A DNA stretch of 64,000 bases, taken from positions 492,740 to 556,739 of the forward strand of contig JAJTEL010000002.1 in NCBI GenBank assembly GCA_021299715.1, read 5' to 3'. Shown in pieces: positions 7,639-16,726 of this stretch. Positions within the stretch are counted from its first letter, which is position 1. Each line of letters starts with the position of its first letter. The notes beneath the pieces are model-generated. The model saw nothing but the letters and a program-made list of their open reading frames with translations. It did not search any database and had not been told where the DNA came from. The DNA comes from Ilumatobacteraceae bacterium. Its GTDB lineage: Bacteria > Actinomycetota > Acidimicrobiia > Acidimicrobiales > Ilumatobacteraceae. The position numbers and the translations under genes were made by a program.

Positions 7639-9039
7639 TTACTCGCCAGCGGTTGCTTCAGCGGTTTCTTGTGCAGGAGCCTCGGAAGCCACCGCGGCCT
7701 CTACAGGTGCCTCAGAAGGCTTCTCAGCAGCGACTGGAGCGGGTTTGGGTGCTCTTGCTGGCTTCGACTCTGCGGCTTTATTGACATCTGCGGCACGCTT
7801 CTTGCCGTTCTTGTCGGGGCGAGGCTGTTGCAACGGACGAGGAGCACGAGCCTTGGGATCGACGGCCACACCAAAGAGAGCAGCAAGTTGAGGCATCAAA
7901 GGTCCGAGACGAACAATGGTCTTCAACAAGTCGTCAGAGACAACCGGCGGAATTGCAGGTGGCAGCACCTTGGCATGAACGGGGGAGAAGGCTGCTGCTT
8001 CTAACAAAGTGATCCAACGTTCTGCGGGAGCGTCGACGGTAAGCCCCAACACTGTTGCGTCTACCAACTGAACGGCCAACGCTGCGGGGAAGGGCACACC
8101 AGCCTTTGGTGGTTGTGACGACAAACGAAGGGCACGAACAACACGACCAACTTTGGTTGCAGCTTCGATGTCTTCTAGCCAATGACGAATTTCAGTTTCC
8201 TGACGAACGACGAGAGCCTGCTTCATTTTCGCAACAAGTGCACGTGTGGGTTCGTCGATGGCGACCAACTGATCTGCCGTAACAACAATGGAACGAAGAT
8301 CGCGAAGGTCGACGTCTTCAATAATTGTTTCTGCCGACAATGCGCGATCACGCCATTCAGCAACGCGAAGACGAGGCAAAAGATTTTCTGCAATTTGCAA
8401 CAAGCCCTCTGCTGGAACCTTTTCACGGCCCTCGGCAACAGCTTTCTTGTTTTGCTCTTCAATTGCGGCACGCACAGCAGGCACACCGCCGTTCAGTACC
8501 TTTTCAGCAATTGCACGTTGCGCTTCGGGAAGTTCTGCAAGAACTGCATCGACGTTGACTCGCTTCGGCTTAATTCGCTTCGGCTTTGGACGCTGAGGAA
8601 GTTCTGGTGGTGCTTCGAAGAACGGACGGCGCGGGCGCTCGCTACGGCCTTCGCCACCTTCGCGACGCTTGTCGCCATCACGACGTTCGCCACGTGGGCG
8701 GCCCTCGCCACCTTCACGGCGCGGACCACGACGCTTGTCGCCATCGCGTCCGCCCTTTTTGCGCAACTGTTGAGTGACTGGTTCGAACGGCTTCTCCGAG
8801 GGGAGTAACTGCAGCATTCCAGAGCGCTCTGCTTTTTGTTTTGGAGCAGCAATAGAAAGAACTCGTGTGCCGTCAAGATCGGTCTCGACTTCAGCGCGCA
8901 CGACATCTTTTACCTGTGCGCCAGAAGGAACGACGGAGTCTTCAACAACACCCTTTGGCTGCTGGGCTCCGGCGGCACGCCAGGTCCACGTGCCATCTTC
9001 GCGCTTGCTGGTGAGTTCGATCTCGATACGGCGTGACAT
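7639..9039 (-). CDS. RG-rich conserved hypothetical protein, possible RNA-binding
   Basis: A 466-residue protein I cannot assign to a named family. Three zones are visible. The N-terminus (about 1-90) is beta-rich with a TWTWRAAGAQQPKGVV segment and may be a small OB- or S1-like domain. A very basic Gly/Arg/Glu/Asp stretch follows (about 93-150, with GGRDGDKRRGPRREGG-type repeats). Then comes a helical domain (150-390) and an Ala/Pro/Lys/Glu tail. RG-rich linkers in bacteria usually go with RNA binding. A TACCGT box lies 9 bases before the ATG, in the 70-base region shared with the divergent carbonic-anhydrase-like gene. Confidence 0.75.
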   Translation of the reverse strand: MSRRIEIELTSKREDGTWTWRAAGAQQPKGVVEDSVVPSGAQVKDVVRAEVETDLDGTRVLSIAAPKQKAERSGMLQLLPSEKPFEPVTQQLRKKGGRDGDKRRGPRREGGEGRPRGERRDGDKRREGGEGRSERPRRPFFEAPPELPQRPKPKRIKPKRVNVDAVLAELPEAQRAIAEKVLNGGVPAVRAAIEEQNKKAVAEGREKVPAEGLLQIAENLLPRLRVAEWRDRALSAETIIEDVDLRDLRSIVVTADQLVAIDEPTRALVAKMKQALVVRQETEIRHWLEDIEAATKVGRVVRALRLSSQPPKAGVPFPAALAVQLVDATVLGLTVDAPAERWITLLEAAAFSPVHAKVLPPAIPPVVSDDLLKTIVRLGPLMPQLAALFGVAVDPKARAPRPLQQPRPDKNGKKRAADVNKAAESKPARAPKPAPVAAEKPSEAPVEAAVASEAPAQETAEATAGE

Positions 9040-9097
9040 AGGGGCTCTACGGTATCTCCGAAAATGCCCCGACAGTCAGTGTTCCAGAGCCTCTCAC

Positions 9098-9103
9098 TAA
9101 CCT
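9098..9103 (+). promoter_or_regulatory. -10 box of the carbonic-anhydrase-like gene
   Basis: TAACCT, 6 bases before ATG 9110. A minus-strand TACCGT at 9049-9054 serves the divergent gene. Confidence 0.6.
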
Positions 9104-9109
9104 GACCGC

Positions 9110-9631
9110 ATGCCCATTTACGCTCTCGGCGAACAAGTTCCGTCAATTCATCCCACTGCGTATGTTCACCCCGACGCCATTGTCATTGGCTCGGTCACCA
9201 TTGGTGCCGACAGCAGCATTTGGCCAGGCGCTGTGCTTCGCGGAGACGACGGGGCAATCGTTATTGGTGAGCGCACCAGTATTCAAGATGGGACGGTGGT
9301 TCACACCACACCTTTTAGCCACACCACAGTTGGTGACGATTGCGTGATTGGGCACGTGGTTCATCTTGAGGGATGCATCATTGAGAACTTTTCCCAGGTG
9401 TCGTCGGGTTCAATAGTTCTTCATCGCGCCGTCATTAGCAGTGGTGCCATTGTTGCAGCCAATGCAGTTGTCTTGAACGACACAGTCGTTCCACCCGGAG
9501 CGCTTGCTGTTGGCGCACCAGCAACTATCAAAGAAGGCCGCGCACGCAAACAAGACATTGAAGTTGCCGTTGCTGCTTACTTGCACAAAGGTCAACGGTT
9601 TCGTGAACAACTTCGACGAATTGACCAATAG
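9110..9631 (+). CDS. Gamma-carbonic-anhydrase-fold protein with altered zinc site
   Basis: A 173-residue left-handed beta-helix protein of the YrdA/PaaY/CamH group, seen from hexapeptide repeats such as AIVIGSVTIGADSSIWPG and RGDDGAIVIGERTSIQDG. The usual zinc ligands are three His residues. H65 (GTVVH) and H82 (IGH) are present, but the third, normally in L-H-G-C, is Glu87 (L-E-G-C). A His two residues earlier (H85) could compensate. The overall fold is clear; carbonic anhydrase activity is doubtful until tested. TAACCT ends 6 bases before the ATG, so the mRNA is probably leaderless. prmA follows with overlap. Confidence 0.88.
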   Translation: MPIYALGEQVPSIHPTAYVHPDAIVIGSVTIGADSSIWPGAVLRGDDGAIVIGERTSIQDGTVVHTTPFSHTTVGDDCVIGHVVHLEGCIIENFSQVSSGSIVLHRAVISSGAIVAANAVVLNDTVVPPGALAVGAPATIKEGRARKQDIEVAVAAYLHKGQRFREQLRRIDQ

Positions 9632-10439
9632 CGATACGTGGACAATGGTTGACTTTCTTGTTAACCAACACGATGCTGAAATAGTTGCAGACACCCTTTG
9701 GAGTCTTGGTGTTGTTGCTATTGAAGAACGTGATCATTCGTCCAACACGGTGACCTTGCGAACAAGCATGGGGGAGAACCCCGAACACTCCATTCGCGCA
9801 GTCGTAACGAAGTACCCAGACGTGAAGTATCAAACGGTTCACGTAGACCGAGCGGTGGCAGATACATGGCGCGAGTTTGCAGAACCAACATGGGTCAACG
9901 ATGAAGTCGCACTAGTTCCCGCATGGGTCACAGCACCTGAAGACTGCATTCCCATTTACGTTGAACCACTCGACACGTTCGGACTGGGTAATCACCCCAC
10001 CACACTTCTCGCACTGGAACTTGCCCTCACGCACGTAGACGTCGCATCACTTGTATTTGACCTTGGAAGTGGTTCTGGTGTTTTGGCTGTTGCTCTTGGA
10101 AAGTTGCGCAACTGTTCAGTACAGGCTTATGACATTGCGGAGTCGTCACGCGATGCACTGGCGGCCAACGCAGCACGTAATGGCGTAGCAACGTGTTCGT
10201 GGAGCGACGGGTACCCGAACATCACTGTTGATGTCGTACTTGCGAACATTCTCGCGCCAGTTCTCATTCAAGAGTCCTCGGAAATTTCAAGCGCGGTCAA
10301 GAACGGGGGACTCGTCATACTCAGTGGCATGCGCACTGAACAAGTAGAGAAAGTGTGCGAAGCCTTTCCGGTATTGACGGAACAAGACAGAAGCGAACGA
10401 GACGGCTGGACCGCCGTTGTTCTTCGAAAAGAGAGTTAA
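9603..10439 (+). CDS. prmA: Ribosomal protein L11 methyltransferase
   Basis: SAM-dependent methyltransferase that trimethylates ribosomal protein L11. Signs are TFGLGNHPTTLLALELAL (the PrmA FGTGxHxTT motif with small changes), SAM motif I LVFDLGSGSGVLAVALGKL, and DVVLANILAPVLI (the N-I-L active-site strip). The N-terminal substrate-recognition part is short. The start is uncertain: GTG 9603 or TTG 9621 keep the DTWTMVDFLV strand expected at the N-terminus, while ATG 9645 would cut it. All starts lie in or next to the end of the upstream gene, so translation is probably coupled. Its stop overlaps that of the convergent whiB gene by 4 bases. Confidence 0.87.
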   Translation: MNNFDELTNSDTWTMVDFLVNQHDAEIVADTLWSLGVVAIEERDHSSNTVTLRTSMGENPEHSIRAVVTKYPDVKYQTVHVDRAVADTWREFAEPTWVNDEVALVPAWVTAPEDCIPIYVEPLDTFGLGNHPTTLLALELALTHVDVASLVFDLGSGSGVLAVALGKLRNCSVQAYDIAESSRDALAANAARNGVATCSWSDGYPNITVDVVLANILAPVLIQESSEISSAVKNGGLVILSGMRTEQVEKVCEAFPVLTEQDRSERDGWTAVVLRKES

Positions 10440-10741
10440 GAGATAACTCGAGCGCGCACACCAATTGGCGCGATGAGTCGGTATCCGGCGGCGTGACGCT
10501 CTTCTTCTGATTCGCCACCCCAGAAACCGTATTCACGATTGCGACGAGCAAAGTCACGACACTCGTACATGACCTCGCATGAGTGACACACTTCGCGAGC
10601 TTGCGCTTCTCTACGTTCGCGAGCTTGCGGACGTTCGGCTGCAGGAGGAAAGAAAATTGCTGAAAGACCTTTGCACTCAGCTAATTCAGACCACGTGGTG
10701 TCATCCCACTCACGGAATGCAAACAGTTCTCCAATGGCCAT
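10436..10741 (-). CDS. WhiB-family iron-sulfur transcription factor
   Basis: A 101-residue Wbl protein, an actinobacteria-specific regulator that carries a [4Fe-4S] cluster and binds the primary sigma factor. The four cluster cysteines are C23, C52, C55 and C61 in the C...CxxCxxxxxC arrangement. The conserved turn GFWGG (72-76) is followed by a basic C-terminus for DNA contact. A GGGGGA Shine-Dalgarno site lies 5 bases before the ATG, unlike the many leaderless neighbours. Which Wbl class it belongs to (WhiB1, WhiB2 and so on) is not clear from length and motifs alone. Confidence 0.92.
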   Translation of the reverse strand: MAIGELFAFREWDDTTWSELAECKGLSAIFFPPAAERPQARERREAQAREVCHSCEVMYECRDFARRNREYGFWGGESEEERHAAGYRLIAPIGVRARVIS

Positions 10742-10827
10742 GGTTGTCCCCCAACTACGCCGCGCCTGGACTCACATTAGCGGAATTTACTGAACAGTCA
10801 ATTCTGAACTTTTTGTCAACGGACACC

Positions 10828-11877
10828 TCAGGAAAGGGCGGTGCGCACGCCCGCTGCAAAGGCGTCCACATCTGCCTCTGTGGTGTCCCATGACGTCATC
10901 CAGCGCACCTGAGAACGGCTGAGGTCCCAGTCCCAGAAGAAGTTCCACTCTTGGAGCGCGGCCTTCACAGCAGGGGGGAGGATGGGGTAGAGGCTGTTGA
11001 CGGCAGGGGGAGCGATCTGGAGTGTCTCAAGGTCGCTGAGTGCGTCGTAGAGGCGGCGAGCCATGGCATTGGCGTGAGACGCGGTCTCTATCCACAAACC
11101 GGAACTCAACGCTTCAGCGAACTGTGCCGATACATACCGTTGCTTGGACGGAAGCTGAGTTGCTTGCTTCCGCAAGTACGCGGCGCGTGGAGAACCAACC
11201 CCACGACGAAGCAATACGGCCTCAGCACCCAGCATTCCGTTTTTCGTTCCACCAAACGAAACGGCATCGACACCAGCCTCGAATGTGAGTGCGCGAAATG
11301 TGTGCGCATCGCCACCCAGAGCAGCAACGGCATTGGCGATGCGGGCACCATCTAAGTGCACACGCATTCCGTACGAGTGCGCACGATTACAGACAGCGCG
11401 AATTTCGTCTGCGGAATACAAACCACCCAATTCAGTTGCCTGCGTTATAGACACCACACCAGGCTGAACGTGATGCACATTGCCTAACGCACCCGCCAGT
11501 TCATCAAGGTGCTCCGGCCGAACCTTTGCATCGTCTGTGCTGACATCGTGCAACTTCGCCCCTAGAAATTTTTCTGGAGCCCCCGTCTCGTCAACGTGAA
11601 TGTGAGACCAGTTGGTACACACCACAGATTCTGCCGGGCCTAACAAACTTGCAAGCGCAACAACGTTTGAGCCAGTGCCGCCAAACGTAAACAAAACTTC
11701 AACATCTTCGCCGCAAAGCTCTTCAAATAGACGTGTAGCACGAGATGTGTGTTCGTCTCCACCGTACGCGCGAACATGACCAGCATTCGCACGAGTGATG
11801 GCGTCTAAATAACGCGGATGGGTACCACTGAAATTGTCGCTCGCAAAAAATCGTTCAGGGGCTACAGGTAAATCCAC
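10828..11877 (-). CDS. Low-specificity threonine aldolase (PLP-dependent)
   Basis: Fold-type I PLP enzyme that cleaves L-threonine or allo-threonine to glycine and acetaldehyde. The sequence opens with FFASDNFSGTHPRYLDAI, typical of the family. FTFGGTGSNVVAL, HLDGARIANAVAALG and SFGGTKNGML (PLP lysine) follow in order. The start is GTG 11877, giving 349 residues, because TAGCGT ends 7 bases upstream; longer in-frame starts would add a non-conserved extension and run into the divergent gene. It may supply glycine near a glycine cleavage region, but it is not in that operon. Confidence 0.9.
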   Translation of the reverse strand: MDLPVAPERFFASDNFSGTHPRYLDAITRANAGHVRAYGGDEHTSRATRLFEELCGEDVEVLFTFGGTGSNVVALASLLGPAESVVCTNWSHIHVDETGAPEKFLGAKLHDVSTDDAKVRPEHLDELAGALGNVHHVQPGVVSITQATELGGLYSADEIRAVCNRAHSYGMRVHLDGARIANAVAALGGDAHTFRALTFEAGVDAVSFGGTKNGMLGAEAVLLRRGVGSPRAAYLRKQATQLPSKQRYVSAQFAEALSSGLWIETASHANAMARRLYDALSDLETLQIAPPAVNSLYPILPPAVKAALQEWNFFWDWDLSRSQVRWMTSWDTTEADVDAFAAGVRTALS

Positions 11878-11884
11878 ATCGTGA

Positions 11885-11890
11885 ACGCTA
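11885..11890 (-). promoter_or_regulatory. -10 box of the threonine aldolase gene
   Basis: TAGCGT on the minus strand, 7 bases before GTG 11877; decides the start. Confidence 0.65.
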
Positions 11891-11898
11891 CCTGTCCT

Positions 11899-11904
11899 TA
11901 TATT
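11899..11904 (+). promoter_or_regulatory. -10 box of the zinc-finger gene
   Basis: TATATT, 6 bases before ATG 11911, only 8 bases from the opposing -10 box. Confidence 0.65.
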
Positions 11905-11910
11905 TTCGTC

Positions 11911-12288
11911 ATGACGAAAAGAACGCATGATGGGAGACCGCAGGGGAATGACCGCCGTTGCCGGTGGTGTCGCCATGTCCTCATCGAAAAAGACGGACCA
12001 GGCCGACGTAAAGAGTTCTGCAGCCAGAAATGCCGACAATGGGACTGGGTGTCACGACAACGAGCGCAAGATTTACAACTGTCGGAAAATGAGCTTGTGA
12101 TGACACGGGACGAACTGGATTCTTTGAAAGATCAGATTTACGTTTTGCACTGTGCATTGATTGACGCACGCAAAGACCTAGAGCAACCGCGGCACACCAA
12201 AGAAAGCCTTCGAGACATTTTGGACTGGTTGATGGATGCCGCAGAGCCCGTCGCCGCAGCATCTCTCAACCCTTCGTTACGCCCATAA
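11911..12288 (+). CDS. Zinc-finger protein of unknown function
   Basis: A 125-residue protein with an N-terminal treble-clef-like zinc motif: CRWC at about residues 17-20 and then EFCSQKCRQWDW, the YCSxxCR type also found at the ends of CGNR and related fingers. A helical, probably coiled-coil segment follows (DELDSLKDQIYVLHCALIDARKD region). Start ATG 11911 lies 6 bases after TATATT. It shares a 33-base divergent promoter region with the threonine aldolase gene. Function is unknown; DNA or RNA binding is plausible. Confidence 0.7.
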   Translation: MTKRTHDGRPQGNDRRCRWCRHVLIEKDGPGRRKEFCSQKCRQWDWVSRQRAQDLQLSENELVMTRDELDSLKDQIYVLHCALIDARKDLEQPRHTKESLRDILDWLMDAAEPVAAASLNPSLRP

Positions 12289-12361
12289 TGTCCGTTATGT
12301 AATTATTGGGGAAACCAATCAACATGGGCGTTTCCCACAGATCGCTCGCCCATCTGGCACC

Positions 12362-12367
12362 TAAGGT
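12362..12367 (+). promoter_or_regulatory. -10 box of the PLP decarboxylase gene
   Basis: TAAGGT, 6 bases before ATG 12374. Confidence 0.65.
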
Positions 12368-12373
12368 GCACGC

Positions 12374-13624
12374 ATGGGAATCCGAGACTTGCCAGATGGC
12401 GTGGACGCCAACGTTGTGTTCGAAGAACTGGAATCGTTCCGTACGAACGATGTTCGTTGGCGTGATGGCCGGGTGTTCACACTCGCCTATTCCGCTGGTC
12501 CAGATGTTCTGGCTGTCGCCGAGGAGGCGTATCGCCGATACTCCGGTGAGAACGGTTTGAACACAGCGGCATTCCCGTCGCTACGTCATATGCAAAATGA
12601 AGTGGTCGACACAGTTGCGGGCTGGCTCCATGGAGATGACCACACTGCGGGCTTTATGACTTCTGGTGGCACAGAAAGCTTGGTGTTGGTGGTTCGGGCC
12701 GCCGTGAAGCGCGCACAACGTGAAGGTCGTCTGACGGGAACACCGAACATGGTTCTGCCCACCTCGGCACACGCTGCTCTTGAAAAGGGAGCCGATTATT
12801 TTTCTGTTGAGGCGCGACGTGTTCCGGTACGTGGTGATTGGCGAGCAGACACCGATGCCATGCGCGCTGCAGTCGACGACAACACAATTCTGATTGTGGG
12901 ATCTGCCCCTCAATATCCGCAGGGAGTTGTTGACGACATTGCCGCCATCGCATCGATTGCCACAGATCACAACATCAACTGCCATGTTGATGCATGTATG
13001 GGTGGAGTCACTCTTCCGTATTTAGAGAAGCTGGGACTCCCCTTCGCTCCGTGGGATTTTCGTGTTGAAGGCGTGACGTCAATTTCTGTTGACTTACACA
13101 AATACGGATATGCATCGAAGGGTTCAGGAGTACTCCTCCACCGCAACAAGACTTTGCGTAACGACCAGGTGTTTATGACCGACAATTGGCTCGGCGGCAT
13201 GTACGGCTCTTCCGGAATTTTGGGAACCAAATCTGGTGGTTCCATCGCTTCGTCGTGGGCTGTTCTTCGCTATTTGGGAAATGATGGCTACACACGAGTT
13301 GCGCGAACTGCTCGCGATATAGCCACCACTATCGCTACACACATTCAGGGTCATCCCCTGCTGGCCTTGCGTGCATACCCCGACACCACCCTGCTCGCCT
13401 TCGGGGCAAAAGATGAAAAGCGTCATGACGTTTTTGCTTTGGCCGATGCATTAATTGCGCGGGGTTGGTACATGGACCGTCAGGGGCCGCCAGCCACAGT
13501 GCACCTCACCGTCCACGCTGGGCATGCAGACACCTACCGGCAGTTCTTGCTGGACCTAGATGAGTGTGCCTCCGTCATGGACGGCACCACTGGTTCTGCT
13601 GGAACATACGCCACAGTCGACTAG
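12374..13624 (+). CDS. PLP-dependent decarboxylase / sphingosine-phosphate-lyase-like enzyme
   Basis: Group II PLP decarboxylase-like enzyme of 416 residues. FMTSGGTESLVLVVRAA is the phosphate-cup motif, INCHVDACMGG carries the PLP-ring Asp, and SVDLHKYGYASKGSGVLL holds the Schiff-base lysine. This combination and the short N-terminus are nearer to sphingosine-1-phosphate-lyase-type and tyrosine-decarboxylase-like bacterial enzymes than to glutamate decarboxylase. The natural substrate is unknown. TAAGGT ends 6 bases before the ATG. A glycine riboswitch and gcvP follow on the same strand, but with their own promoter. Confidence 0.87.
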   Translation: MGIRDLPDGVDANVVFEELESFRTNDVRWRDGRVFTLAYSAGPDVLAVAEEAYRRYSGENGLNTAAFPSLRHMQNEVVDTVAGWLHGDDHTAGFMTSGGTESLVLVVRAAVKRAQREGRLTGTPNMVLPTSAHAALEKGADYFSVEARRVPVRGDWRADTDAMRAAVDDNTILIVGSAPQYPQGVVDDIAAIASIATDHNINCHVDACMGGVTLPYLEKLGLPFAPWDFRVEGVTSISVDLHKYGYASKGSGVLLHRNKTLRNDQVFMTDNWLGGMYGSSGILGTKSGGSIASSWAVLRYLGNDGYTRVARTARDIATTIATHIQGHPLLALRAYPDTTLLAFGAKDEKRHDVFALADALIARGWYMDRQGPPATVHLTVHAGHADTYRQFLLDLDECASVMDGTTGSAGTYATVD

Positions 13625-13650
13625 CACCACTTCCCCACTGCACCACCGAC

Positions 13651-13656
13651 TACGGT
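13651..13656 (+). promoter_or_regulatory. -10 box of the riboswitch-gcvP transcript
   Basis: TACGGT about 16 bases before the first aptamer, so the transcript would start near 13663. Confidence 0.5.
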
Positions 13657-13671
13657 GTGAGCACATACCTG

Positions 13672-13842
13672 CTTGGGAGAGAGTGCCCATGCACCGCCGA
13701 AGGAGCAACCACCCCGGAATCTCTCAGGCACCAGGGACCTGGCAGGTACCAAAACGCTGGAAAGAGAGGGCTTGCCCTCCGCCGACGGGGAAAGCCACTT
13801 CGGTGGTGAAGCTCTCAGGCACAAACGACAGCGGGGGTCATA
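13672..13842 (+). promoter_or_regulatory. Tandem glycine riboswitch
   Basis: Two adjacent glycine aptamers in the leader of gcvP. Aptamer 1 covers about 13672-13750 with GGGAGAGAGTG, CCGCCGAAGGAGCAA and CTCTCAGGCACC in order. Aptamer 2 covers about 13755-13842 with GGAAAGAGAGGG, CCGCCGACGGGG and CTCTCAGGCAC. These are the hallmark core strings of the class. The leader ends only about 16 bases before the gcvP ATG, with GGAGA as ribosome-binding site. No clear terminator stem with a U-run is visible, so control of translation initiation is more likely than attenuation. Confidence 0.95.
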
Positions 13843-13858
13843 GCTCTTTGGAGACCAT

Positions 13859-16726
13859 ATGAACCCGCAGATTCGATCTCTGACGTCGCCAGCATTCACG
13901 CCCGACGAATTCGCATCACGTCATCTTGGATTGTCCGACGCCGATCGTGCCCACATGTTGAAGGTCATTGGCGCACAGTCTGTTGAATCTCTTCTTGAAT
14001 CAACAATTCCTTCTTCTATTCGAATGAGAACGTTGTTGGCATTAGATGCACCACTTGCCGAACACGAAGTTCTGTCTGAATTACGTTCTCGGTTTTCGCG
14101 CGATGTAAAGCGAACAAGCTTCATCGGTCAGGGCTACTACGGAACTATTACTCCACCTGTTGTGAAGCGAAATGTGCTGGAGAACCCAGCGTGGTACACC
14201 GCGTACACGCCGTACCAACCAGAGATCAGCCAAGGACGACTTGAAGCACTGCTGAATTTTCAAACCATGATTTCTGAACTCACTGGTTTGCCGTTAGCAA
14301 ATGCATCACTTCTCGACGAAGGCACCGCGGTTGCAGAAGCCGTAGCCATGGCTCATCGCGTCAGTAAGTCCGGATCGGATTCTGTTCTGGTCGATTCCAA
14401 TACTCATCCACAAACTGTCTCGGTGTTACGAACACGCATGGAACCAATTGGCATCAGTGTGACTCTCGCCGATGTAGACACCATGAATCCAGAAGGTCAC
14501 TTCGCCGTTGTTGTGTCATGGCCCGGAAGCAACGGTGGTCTTCCAAACGTGGACACCGTTCAATCATTGACACGTCGCGTTCACGAAGTGAAGGCACTCG
14601 CAATTGCAGCAACAGACCTTTTGGCCTGCAGCATCGTTGTTCCGCCAGGGCAACTTGGCTTCGACATTGCTGTTGGTTCGTCTCAACGTTTCGGCGTACC
14701 CATGGGATTCGGCGGGCCACATGCCGCGTTCATGGCAACGTTGGAATCACATGCGCGTGCACTTCCCGGTCGTCTTGTTGGCGTCAGCACCGACACCCAA
14801 GGACGCCCGGCATTGCGCTTAACTCTCCAAACCCGTGAGCAGCACATCCGCCGTGAAAAGGCCACATCGAACATCTGCACTGCACAGGTACTACTTGCGA
14901 ACATCGCGGGAATGTATGGCGTCTGGCACGGACCAGACGGCTTGCAGCGCATCGCTCACAGAGTGCACCATTTCGCTTCTCGTGCAGCACACTCTTTAGA
15001 AGCCGCCGGCTTTGTATTGGCAAACTCAATTTTCTTCGACACTGTCGCCGTTCGTACTGAGTCTGCAACAGCGCTCGTACAACGCGCCAAGGAGAACGGT
15101 TTCAACATTCGACTCGTTGATGAAAAGACCGTCTCTTTCAGCATTGACGAGACGACCTCAGAAGACTCGCTCAAGGCTCTTCTCGCTGCCCTCGACGTTG
15201 CATTGACTGACGGTTCGAAAGCGACTCCCCTTCCGATGCGAACAGATGAGTACATGACTCAATCGGTTTTCCATCGTCACCGCACCGAGCATGAGATGCT
15301 TCGCTATCTACGTTCTCTCGCCGACAAAGATCTTGCATTAGATCGAACCATGATTCCGTTGGGTTCATGCACCATGAAACTGAACTCCACAACCGAGATG
15401 GAGCCAGTGACATGGCAAGAGTTTGCGTCACTTCATCCATTTGTTCCGCGTGATGAAAGTTTGGGAATGCGTTCAGTCATCACTGAACTAGAGAACATGC
15501 TTGTTGCTATCACGGGATATGACGCCGTCAGCCTTCAACCAAACGCAGGAAGCCAAGGCGAGTTTGCAGGGCTGATGGCAATTCGTGCCTATCACAAGTC
15601 GCGCGGTGATCATCAGAGAACAATTTGCCTCATTCCCTCTAGCGCGCACGGAACAAATGCAGCCAGTGCGGTAATGGCCGGTATGAGCGTGGTTGTGGTG
15701 GCGTGCGACGAAAACGGAAACATCGATGTAGACGACCTGCGCGTACAAGCACAAAAAGCTGGCAACATGCTTGCGGCGACAATGGTGACATACCCATCAA
15801 CTCACGGCGTTTTTGAAGAAGCCATCGCCGAGATCTGCGCAATCATCCACGACAACGGTGGTCAGGTCTACGTTGACGGTGCAAACATGAATGCTCTGGT
15901 GGGCACCGCTCAACCTGGAAAGTTTGGCGCCGATGTCAGTCACCTGAATTTGCACAAAACATTCTGTATTCCACACGGTGGCGGTGGTCCGGGAGTTGGA
16001 CCAGTTGCCGTTCGTTCCCATCTTGCCCCATTCCTTCCGGGCAACCCCTTAGATGACTCGTCACCGGTTGGACCCATCTCTGCGGCCATGTATGGGTCTG
16101 CAAGCATCTTGGCAATTCCCTGGACATACATTCGCATGATGGGAGCGGAGGGATTACTTCAGGCAACGGCAGATGCAATCTTGTCGGCGAACTATGTTGC
16201 GGCTCGTCTGAACACATCGTTTCCCGTTTTGTATAGAGGCGCAAACAATTGTGTTGCACACGAATGCATTCTCGACGTAGGCAGCGTCATCAAGGGAAGC
16301 GAATTGTCTATCGACGACATTGCCAAGCGTTTAATGGACTACGGACTGCATGCACCCACTATGAGCTTCCCCGTCGCAAACACCCTGATGGTGGAGCCCA
16401 CCGAGAGTGAGTCGCTTGCGGAAGTGAATAGGTTCTGTGACGCAATGATTTCAATTCGCGCTGAAGTGGATGAAGTCTTAACAGGTTCAATCTCTGCGGA
16501 TAAATCTGTACTTCACCACGCTCCACACACCATTGAAGACATCGCAGGTTCGTGGGAACGCTCCTACACCAGAGAACAAGCACTCTTCCCGGTCCCTGGT
16601 CTACGTACGCGCATGTATTACACACCGGTATCTCGAATCGACGCGGCGTACGGTGACCGTAATCTCGTCTGCACCTGTGCCCCTATAGAGGCATACGCAC
16701 AGTCGCTCGAGACCGCTACCGTGTGA
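13859..16726 (+). CDS. gcvP: Glycine dehydrogenase (decarboxylating), P protein
   Basis: PLP enzyme that decarboxylates glycine and passes the aminomethyl group to lipoyl-GcvH. It is a single 955-residue chain joining the N- and C-terminal halves that some bacteria split. Visible motifs are [28 protein letters not shown] in the N half, and [19 protein letters not shown] with [18 protein letters not shown] (PLP lysine) in the C half. It is controlled by the tandem glycine riboswitch just upstream. Its partners gcvT and gcvH lie on the opposite strand 0.4 and 4 kb away. The next gene overlaps its stop by 4 bases. Confidence 0.98.
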   Translation: MNPQIRSLTSPAFTPDEFASRHLGLSDADRAHMLKVIGAQSVESLLESTIPSSIRMRTLLALDAPLAEHEVLSELRSRFSRDVKRTSFIGQGYYGTITPPVVKRNVLENPAWYTAYTPYQPEISQGRLEALLNFQTMISELTGLPLANASLLDEGTAVAEAVAMAHRVSKSGSDSVLVDSNTHPQTVSVLRTRMEPIGISVTLADVDTMNPEGHFAVVVSWPGSNGGLPNVDTVQSLTRRVHEVKALAIAATDLLACSIVVPPGQLGFDIAVGSSQRFGVPMGFGGPHAAFMATLESHARALPGRLVGVSTDTQGRPALRLTLQTREQHIRREKATSNICTAQVLLANIAGMYGVWHGPDGLQRIAHRVHHFASRAAHSLEAAGFVLANSIFFDTVAVRTESATALVQRAKENGFNIRLVDEKTVSFSIDETTSEDSLKALLAALDVALTDGSKATPLPMRTDEYMTQSVFHRHRTEHEMLRYLRSLADKDLALDRTMIPLGSCTMKLNSTTEMEPVTWQEFASLHPFVPRDESLGMRSVITELENMLVAITGYDAVSLQPNAGSQGEFAGLMAIRAYHKSRGDHQRTICLIPSSAHGTNAASAVMAGMSVVVVACDENGNIDVDDLRVQAQKAGNMLAATMVTYPSTHGVFEEAIAEICAIIHDNGGQVYVDGANMNALVGTAQPGKFGADVSHLNLHKTFCIPHGGGGPGVGPVAVRSHLAPFLPGNPLDDSSPVGPISAAMYGSASILAIPWTYIRMMGAEGLLQATADAILSANYVAARLNTSFPVLYRGANNCVAHECILDVGSVIKGSELSIDDIAKRLMDYGLHAPTMSFPVANTLMVEPTESESLAEVNRFCDAMISIRAEVDEVLTGSISADKSVLHHAPHTIEDIAGSWERSYTREQALFPVPGLRTRMYYTPVSRIDAAYGDRNLVCTCAPIEAYAQSLETATV

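Noticed and set aside
13560..13862. Short frames over the gcvP leader
   Set aside because: The sequence is fully explained by two glycine aptamers; no ribosome-binding site supports the frames.
13859..16726. Long minus-strand frames inside gcvP and dprE1
   Set aside because: They are shadows of strongly conserved genes and have no supporting motifs.
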